In this document: piece by piece, positions 15,893-20,311 of the stretch | Layout: every line of letters begins with the position of its first letter | Position numbering within the stretch: the first letter of the stretch is position 1 | Notes under the pieces: model-generated | Told to the model about the DNA's origin: nothing | Database searches by the model: none | Seen by the model: the letters and a program-made list of their open reading frames with translations, nothing else | Virus record (IMG/VR): IMGVR_UViG_3300007640_000340 | Span: 1 to 20,311 of that record | Strand: one strand, 5' to 3' | Origin: a virus | Length of the DNA: 20,311 bases | Made by a program: the position numbers and the translations under genes

Positions 15893-15916
15893 CCATAACA
15901 GTAAGTCCTTGATTCA

Positions 15917-17287
15917 ATGCTCGCAGTTCAACGACCCAATGACGGTATCACTCTTCTCAAGAGTGGTAACGATTTGGTTGTTGCTGGTTACGCATCGGTT
16001 GAACTTGTTGACAAGCAAGGCGACCTTATTACTCGTGGTGCTTTGAGTGATGCCTTTGATGGCTTCATGAAGAGCGACAAATACCGAAATGTGCAACTGG
16101 CTCACTCCAACATTCAAGTTGGGGAAGTAATTGACAGTTACATAGATTCTAACGGACGAATGTGGAAATCCGAATGTGATGACACAGGAATGTTCGTTGT
16201 AGTACAACTCCGCAATGATATAGAGAAGGCTCGTGAAGTAGCCGCTGAAATCCGCAAGGGCAACCTTCGTGGGTTTTCTATTGGAGGACAAGCATTCAAG
16301 CGAGTGCGAAAGTCCGACATGGAAAAAGGCGACTACCAAGAGATTTCAAAAATGGAGTTGCATGAGGTGACGATTTGTGAAAAGGGTATCAACCCCGAAG
16401 CGCAATTCCGAATTTTGAAGGAGGATACCACTATGACAGACGAAAACAGTGATTTGACAGGAATTATGTCACGCCTTGAAGCCCGATTGGATGCTATGGA
16501 AAAGGGAGAACTACCTCCTGCTCTTAAAGAATCTATGAAAGACAGCAAGGCTGATGAAGAAAAGAAGCCCGAAAAAGAAGAAGGTGACGAAATGAAAGAT
16601 GAAAAGAAAGAAAACCCCTTTGCAAAGGGAGAATACAGCGATGTTATTTCCTCTGAGTATCTATCTTGGATGGAAAGCACTCTCAAGTCGGCTGGTGTTG
16701 ATACACTCGCCGCTCGTGACCACTTTGACGCTCTTGAAAAAGCACAACTTGGTGGCTTTGATAACCCCGATGCCGTGGACGGTGCTGACTACTTCGGTGG
16801 TCAAGTCCGTGGTCGTGGACAAGAAGGAGGTTCACCATCTACTGGTGCAATCAACGCAATCACAGCATCCGGTGGAAAAACCCCATCCGGTGCTCTCGGA
16901 CCAGCCCAATTGTCTAAGGGTTACCTCAACGCTGAAAATGTGAGTGAGGCTGACCTTGAAGCCGCTTACGAAGTGTACAAAGCCGACGCATCGGAACAAA
17001 CTTTCCGAAACGACCTTGAAGGACACTTTGCAAACCGTTTCCAACAAGAAATGCAACTTGCAAAGTCCGAGGCTGAAAAAGCCGCTTTTGATGCACGAGC
17101 ACCTCTTACGGAAATCGTGAAGTCCATTGAGCAACTTTCGGAGCGTATTGACAATCTTGGTGCTGGAACTTCTTCCACTATCCAAAAGTCAGTGTCCACT
17201 ATTGATGTCCCTTCCACGCAAGACCTTGCCAACATGGGTTGGGATGAGGTACACTCGCTTGCACAGCGAACCTTGCGAGGGGCTTAA
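15917..17287 (+). CDS. HK97-type prohead protease fused to scaffold domain
   Basis: 456 residues. Residues ~1-170 are a serine protease of the HK97 prohead type that cleaves scaffold and capsid parts during head maturation: catalytic His in NVQLAHSN (H63), Ser in LRGFSIGG (S121) and an acidic third member in ELHEVTICEKG (E150). Residues ~173-456 are an acidic, Lys/Glu-rich, coiled-coil scaffold (ISRLEARLDAM-type helices, a Gly/Ser linker near 300-325, and an amphipathic helix EIVKSIEQLSERIDNLG), ending in NMGWDEVHSLAQRTLRGA, which is shared with the coiled-coil gene at 9221. The ATG has no ribosome binding site but a TATA box upstream. A strong internal ribosome binding site at the protease-scaffold boundary suggests separate scaffold production. 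Confidence 0.92.
   Translation: MLAVQRPNDGITLLKSGNDLVVAGYASVELVDKQGDLITRGALSDAFDGFMKSDKYRNVQLAHSNIQVGEVIDSYIDSNGRMWKSECDDTGMFVVVQLRNDIEKAREVAAEIRKGNLRGFSIGGQAFKRVRKSDMEKGDYQEISKMELHEVTICEKGINPEAQFRILKEDTTMTDENSDLTGIMSRLEARLDAMEKGELPPALKESMKDSKADEEKKPEKEEGDEMKDEKKENPFAKGEYSDVISSEYLSWMESTLKSAGVDTLAARDHFDALEKAQLGGFDNPDAVDGADYFGGQVRGRGQEGGSPSTGAINAITASGGKTPSGALGPAQLSKGYLNAENVSEADLEAAYEVYKADASEQTFRNDLEGHFANRFQQEMQLAKSEAEKAAFDARAPLTEIVKSIEQLSERIDNLGAGTSSTIQKSVSTIDVPSTQDLANMGWDEVHSLAQRTLRGA
16418..16424 (+). promoter_or_regulatory. Strong internal Shine-Dalgarno (AAGGAGG) for nested scaffold start
   Basis: AAGGAGG ends eight bases before in-frame ATG 16433 (protease-scaffold residue M173). It is the longest match to the archaeal/bacterial anti-Shine-Dalgarno sequence that I see in the window, and lies exactly where the protease domain ends. 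Confidence 0.75.
16433..17287 (+). CDS. Nested scaffold protein (in-frame internal start of protease-scaffold gene)
   Basis: A 284-residue product from ATG 16433, the same frame and stop as the fused gene. The organisation resembles phage lambda C/Nu3, where a scaffold is translated from inside the protease gene. The product would be acidic and largely helical with the shared C-terminal W-E-H-AQ motif, and would provide extra scaffold without protease. Evidence is the strong binding site, spacing of eight and position at the domain boundary; expression is inferred. Confidence 0.65.
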   Translation: MTDENSDLTGIMSRLEARLDAMEKGELPPALKESMKDSKADEEKKPEKEEGDEMKDEKKENPFAKGEYSDVISSEYLSWMESTLKSAGVDTLAARDHFDALEKAQLGGFDNPDAVDGADYFGGQVRGRGQEGGSPSTGAINAITASGGKTPSGALGPAQLSKGYLNAENVSEADLEAAYEVYKADASEQTFRNDLEGHFANRFQQEMQLAKSEAEKAAFDARAPLTEIVKSIEQLSERIDNLGAGTSSTIQKSVSTIDVPSTQDLANMGWDEVHSLAQRTLRGA

Positions 17288-17315
17288 AATTAAAAAAGAA
17301 ATGAGGTGAATTATT

Positions 17316-18416
17316 ATGGCACGAGATTACATTAGAAACATTACTGATATGGAACGATACTACTATGGCGCAGGAAACGCTATGGGTTACTCCTACTCCG
17401 GTAGCGAGTTGCTCAAGGCTGATGCACCTATGCTATCAACCACTGCTGGTACATACCAAGCAATCTACGGACGCAAAGTTTGGAGTCAGTTGAACCAAGA
17501 GTTCAACGCCTTCTCTATTCTACCAAAGCGACCATGGGAGCGCAGTGGATGGCGAGTTATCACCGAGCGTCCTTCCTTCTCTGTTGGTGGCGGTGTTGCA
17601 GAAAACGCAACTCTTCCCGACACCACCAAACCTACCTTCCAACACATTGCCGCAAAGCCAAAGACTGTTGTTCACACCTTTGACATGAGCGAAACCGCAA
17701 TGTTCCTTTCCGACAAAGATGACGGACTTGGCGACATTCGTGCAATCCTTAAGGAAGAAATGGGTAAGCACCACGCAGAACACATCAACAAGATGCTCAC
17801 TGTTGACAAGGCTACTGTTGCCGGAAACGACTTTGAATCCCTTGACCGTGTTACTACTGGGGCTTCCGCAGGTTCCGCAGAAGACATGTACTCCATTGAC
17901 CGAAGTGCAAACTCTTGGTCACTTGCAGAACATGATGAAAACGGCGGTACTGACCGAAACCTTTCACTTGACCATTTGGACACTTTGTTCCAAAAGACAT
18001 GGACTCGTGGTGGAAACCCAAAGGTCATCCTCACTGGATACGACACTTTGATGCGTCTTCAACAACTTCTACAATCCCAACAACGATTTATGGAAGAGAA
18101 GCGTGTTACCCCTACCTACAACGGTGTTAAGGGTGTTCCCGGTCTTGAAGCAGGATTCATTGTTGCAACATACAATGGTGTCCCAATCATCCCATCTAAG
18201 GATGTGCAACCCGACACCTTGAGCCGTATGTATTTCCTTGACACTGATTACTTGTACTTTAGTACAGCAATTCCAACCCAATACTTTGAGAGCGGTATTG
18301 AAACTGGCGACCCATTCGCCATCAACCGCCTCGGACAAGAAGGAATGTATCGTACTATGGGTGAACTATGGACGACTTTCTTCGGCGGTCACGGCTCTAT
18401 CCGTGACCTCAAGTGA
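17316..18416 (+). CDS. Major capsid protein (HK97 fold)
   Basis: 366 residues; ATG 17316 has a textbook GAGGTGA site seven bases upstream. It forms the icosahedral head shell. The fold assignment rests on position directly after the protease-scaffold gene, size, and segments typical of the family: an N-terminal arm rich in Tyr/Gly; the region KPKTVVHTFDMSETAMFLSD; a spine-helix-like KEEMGKHHAEHINKML; a P-domain/A-domain part with NPKVILTGYDTLMRLQQLL; and a C-terminal strand region GVPIIPSKDV...SRMYFLDTDYLYF. There is no obvious N-terminal delta domain, which agrees with the scaffold being in the preceding gene. The start of a run of C-ending codons (aac, gac, ttc) suggests high expression. 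Confidence 0.9.
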   Translation: MARDYIRNITDMERYYYGAGNAMGYSYSGSELLKADAPMLSTTAGTYQAIYGRKVWSQLNQEFNAFSILPKRPWERSGWRVITERPSFSVGGGVAENATLPDTTKPTFQHIAAKPKTVVHTFDMSETAMFLSDKDDGLGDIRAILKEEMGKHHAEHINKMLTVDKATVAGNDFESLDRVTTGASAGSAEDMYSIDRSANSWSLAEHDENGGTDRNLSLDHLDTLFQKTWTRGGNPKVILTGYDTLMRLQQLLQSQQRFMEEKRVTPTYNGVKGVPGLEAGFIVATYNGVPIIPSKDVQPDTLSRMYFLDTDYLYFSTAIPTQYFESGIETGDPFAINRLGQEGMYRTMGELWTTFFGGHGSIRDLK

Positions 18417-18451
18417 GGGTTGTGAAGCAAAACAATATGGATGTGTAAAAT

Positions 18452-18916
18452 ATGGCAACAGAAACAAAGACAGAAAAAGGCTTGACTATCTCATTTGATG
18501 ATGCAGATTTTTCAACAGGAACCGTATCGGTTCTTTTGGACTTAGACATGCGAACAGGAACCCCCGTTGATGAAACGGGTTGGTTGGACGGTAACGCTGG
18601 TGGTGCATACCCCGGTACCCTTACTGGTTTCACCGCACAGAACACTGACGGAAACGCAGTGGGCAGTATGCGAATGGTGACCATTGGGTTTACCTTGGCA
18701 GATGCCGCTGAGCAAGTGCTGGTTCTCACCGCAGGTGCATCAAAAATTGTCGGTGTTATCGGCACCACTTTTGCAGTGGCTGACAAGACCCTATCCGCTA
18801 CTTTCACCAACACGGGATTGGCCCCTGCCGCAAAAACTGGCGGTGCTGACCCATCAATTGTCCTTCACGGTGAAGCAGGCGGCGCAGGAACGGTAACTGT
18901 AGTGATGCTTAACTGA
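18452..18916 (+). CDS. Small beta-rich protein, probable capsid-associated (decoration) protein
   Basis: 154 residues from ATG 18452; the upstream GGATGTG is only a moderate site. Composition is Gly/Thr/Val/Ala-rich with alternating hydrophobic patterns and almost no charged helix (TGTVSVLLDLDMRTGTPVDE, TLSATFTNTGLAPAAK), typical of a beta-sandwich. The ending GAGTVTVVMLN is also beta-like. There are no cysteines. Its place right after the capsid gene is usual for decoration or cement proteins, so that is my guess; sequence alone does not prove it. Confidence 0.75.
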   Translation: MATETKTEKGLTISFDDADFSTGTVSVLLDLDMRTGTPVDETGWLDGNAGGAYPGTLTGFTAQNTDGNAVGSMRMVTIGFTLADAAEQVLVLTAGASKIVGVIGTTFAVADKTLSATFTNTGLAPAAKTGGADPSIVLHGEAGGAGTVTVVMLN

Positions 18917-18927
18917 GTGTGATTTAG

Positions 18928-19254
18928 ATGCCCAAAGTGACTTTTACTGGTCCTTTCTATGAAAGGCGGCGAAGAGATTCTCCGACTCCATGGATTCGTG
19001 GACAAGTGAATGAAGTCACACAAGAGTGGCTGAACGAGTGGCGACATACGCTACCCGCAAAGCACTTCAAAATTGAAGAGGATGAAGGAGTCACCGTTGA
19101 TGGTGACAATGACGGCATCCCCGACAACGGTTGGTCACGAAAGGACATCCTTAAGTGGTTGACTGACAACGGAGTTAGCAAGGGTAGCGGTTATCTAACA
19201 AAAACCGCCGCTCTCGCTCTTGTAAAGGGGCATCTAAACACAACAAATGAATAA
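18928..19254 (+). CDS. Small protein with EF-hand-like Ca site and HeH/LEM-like domain
   Basis: 108 residues from ATG 18928. The N-terminal part (KVTFTGPFYERRRRDSPTPW) is basic and beta-like. Residues ~56-66 are DGDNDGIPDNG, a D-x-D-x-D-G-like loop resembling EF-hand or thrombospondin-type calcium sites. This is followed by WSRKDILKWLTDNGVSKGSG and TKTAALALVKGHL, which look like a small HeH/LEM or SAP-type helix-extended-helix domain known in many phage head-tail genes. It could be a connector or head-completion protein, with the helical part binding DNA or a partner. Confidence 0.75.
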   Translation: MPKVTFTGPFYERRRRDSPTPWIRGQVNEVTQEWLNEWRHTLPAKHFKIEEDEGVTVDGDNDGIPDNGWSRKDILKWLTDNGVSKGSGYLTKTAALALVKGHLNTTNE

Positions 19255-19265
19255 GGTGAAAAATT

Positions 19266-19595
19266 ATGGCAGTAACAATTGACCCACGACCAACCGTTTT
19301 CGGTGACAGAATGATTATAACAGGCACTTATGCCGCTGGTGATAACTCTATTGATTTGAGTTCTTTCCTTTCGGAAATTGATTTCGCAGGTGCAAACTCA
19401 AGCGGTGTTATCGCAGGACGAGCAATTACCGACACTGGTGCATCACCACCACTTCAAAATGTACACTTTGGAGTAGATGTTCGTATTGACGGTACAACCA
19501 TTCGTTTGGCGGCTGGTCTGCAAGACCCCGGTGATGTCGCAAACACAACACCCGCACAGGCTGGAACATTCATCGCAATTGGTCGTCGCTCTTGA
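19266..19595 (+). CDS. Small beta-rich protein, unknown (virion-associated)
   Basis: 109 residues; ATG 19266 is preceded by AAGGTGA. Short alternating hydrophobic segments (RMIITGTYAAGDNSIDLSSF, GVDVRIDGTTIRLAAG) and Gly/Asp turns indicate an all-beta fold. There is no catalytic motif. Its stop is fused to the next binding site (TGAGGTGA). It may be a second decoration or a tail/connector component; similarity to its neighbour at 18452 is only in composition. Confidence 0.75.
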   Translation: MAVTIDPRPTVFGDRMIITGTYAAGDNSIDLSSFLSEIDFAGANSSGVIAGRAITDTGASPPLQNVHFGVDVRIDGTTIRLAAGLQDPGDVANTTPAQAGTFIAIGRRS

Positions 19596-19606
19596 GGTGA
19601 CGACTT

Positions 19607-19810
19607 ATGGCGGCACTAACCAAGATTGGCGTAAAAGTGCTCGGTCCTTTCTCCCCGAAGGAGTTTAGTGACACGGCAACTTTGCAAGGAACCATTCAAG
19701 CGGCTATCCAAGCAATTGCTGATGCGAGTAGTACCAGTTCTGTAATTGACAGCGAGTTAGTTCCTGTTCTTGGGAATTATTTTGTTATGGTAACCTATCA
19801 ACTCGCATGA
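19607..19810 (+). CDS. Small protein, unknown function
   Basis: 67 residues from ATG 19607, with a TGAGGTGA site overlapping the preceding stop. An N-terminal strand-like segment (LTKIGVKVLGPFSPKEF) is followed by an Ala/Ile-rich helix (LQGTIQAAIQAIADASS) and a hydrophobic C-terminus (LVPVLGNYFVMVTYQLA). The last part might be membrane- or packing-related but is too short and interrupted to call. I do not recognise a family. Its position, within the capsid operon, suggests a virion component. Confidence 0.7.
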   Translation: MAALTKIGVKVLGPFSPKEFSDTATLQGTIQAAIQAIADASSTSSVIDSELVPVLGNYFVMVTYQLA

Positions 19811-19821
19811 GGTGAGTTGGT

Positions 19822-20121
19822 ATGGGTTTTGATGTTAGAAGCATTGATTTGAGCGACATTGTTCGTGCTGGCAAGCAAGACCGCAAGGCTGATTATCAGT
19901 ACGGTGGTGATGTGGTTTCAAAGCCCGAAAAGCCACTTGAAGGTGTTACTCGTTCCCAACGAAACCGCAATCAAGAAATAGGTGACATTCTTAACATTGG
20001 TTCGGGCACTCGTTGTACGCACTGCGGATTCCTTCATTTCATGTGGAGGGCAACCTGTGGTGCTTGTGAAAAGCCTATGGAATACAACTTAGGAAAGCGT
20101 GACGAAAAGAAGAGGTTATGA
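19822..20121 (+). CDS. Small zinc-ribbon protein, unknown function
   Basis: 99 residues; ATG 19822 is preceded by GAGGTGAG overlapping the previous stop. The N-terminus is charged (DVRSIDLSDIVRAGKQDRKA). The C-terminal half has CTHCGFLHFMWRATCGAC, a C-x2-C-x10-C-x2-C array like a RanBP2-type or simple zinc ribbon, followed by a basic tail (YNLGKRDEKKRL). It may bind zinc and nucleic acid or protein. It is coupled to the following gene by an ATGA overlap. Confidence 0.8.
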   Translation: MGFDVRSIDLSDIVRAGKQDRKADYQYGGDVVSKPEKPLEGVTRSQRNRNQEIGDILNIGSGTRCTHCGFLHFMWRATCGACEKPMEYNLGKRDEKKRL

Positions 20122-20123
20122 AT

Positions 20124-20311
20124 ATGAAAGTTCTAATTAAAGCAATGCGACCACACCGACAAAAAGTTCTTACAGAAGATGGCGAAGAAATGCGCCTTCA
20201 ACAGTGGGCTAACAAAGCGGCCAGTTCTGCACTTCGTGGTGCAGGTGAGGTTGCGAGCGGAGAACAATTTACTCAAGCCCGTGACGCTCTCATGCGTGAG
20301 GCTGTAGCCAA
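20124..20311 (+). CDS. Partial gene, N-terminal part (cut by right edge)
   Basis: Start at ATG 20124 (GAGGT 20112-20116) or ATG 20118 overlapping the upstream stop. At least 62 residues are visible without a stop to the window edge. The first residues MKVLIKAMRPHRQKVLTEDG weakly resemble MSKKVLIRKQMGGVTQQVMV of the gene at 1346. A helical, Ala-rich stretch follows (QWANKAASSALRGAGE). The function is not recognised. Confidence 0.75.
   Translation, partial: MKVLIKAMRPHRQKVLTEDGEEMRLQQWANKAASSALRGAGEVASGEQFTQARDALMREAVA

Overview
The window is a densely packed, single-strand stretch of the structural (virion assembly) region of a tailed dsDNA virus with an HK97-type head. All genes lie on the + strand, usually overlap or sit a few bases apart, and include a clear large terminase, portal, prohead protease fused to a scaffold, and HK97-type major capsid protein. 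There is no rRNA, tRNA, integrase, IS or CRISPR. The host is probably archaeal and marine. The only sizeable promoter-like gap (15878-15916) holds a TATA box about 25 bases upstream of a gene that lacks a ribosome binding site, as expected for an archaeal leaderless transcript. Most other genes carry GGTGA-type Shine-Dalgarno sites. Zinc-ribbon proteins are abundant. A marine euryarchaeal (Poseidoniales/MGII, magrovirus-like) virus is a reasonable guess, but I cannot prove the host from sequence alone.

Layout: 3-1349, the C-terminal part of an unrecognised protein cut by the left edge; 1346-2341, a Gly/Pro/Gln-rich protein; 2346-3836, TerL; 3865-5716, five small genes, several Cys-rich and several sharing an AW..LK motif; 5749-7053, an unknown domain fused to a LAGLIDADG endonuclease domain; 7050-8813, a portal with two zinc-ribbon insertions and a GGMPP repeat tail; 8861-10155, three small genes (unknown, coiled coil, Cys-rich); 10169-15877, a giant 1902-residue protein containing a degenerate ATP-dependent ligase fold; 15885-15892, TATA box; 15917-17287, protease-scaffold with a strong in-frame internal start at 16433; 17316-18416, major capsid protein; 18452-20121, five small genes that probably include decoration and head-tail connector proteins; 20118-end, a gene cut by the right edge.

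How they fit together: TerL, possibly helped by the LAGLIDADG protein, packages DNA through the portal. The protease-scaffold polyprotein and a separately started scaffold would shape the procapsid around the capsid protein. A short C-terminal motif shared by the scaffold and the coiled-coil protein at 9221-9565 suggests both dock to the same procapsid partner. The giant protein lies where minor-head or ejection proteins are usually encoded.

The most unusual signals are: (1) a ligase-fold domain with substituted catalytic motifs inside a giant putative virion protein; (2) apparent complete absence of six palindromic tetranucleotides (GATC, AGCT, TCGA, ACGT, CTAG, CGCG) from 20 kb; (3) the shared C-terminal docking motif; (4) the nested scaffold start; (5) the leaderless TATA-driven protease gene.
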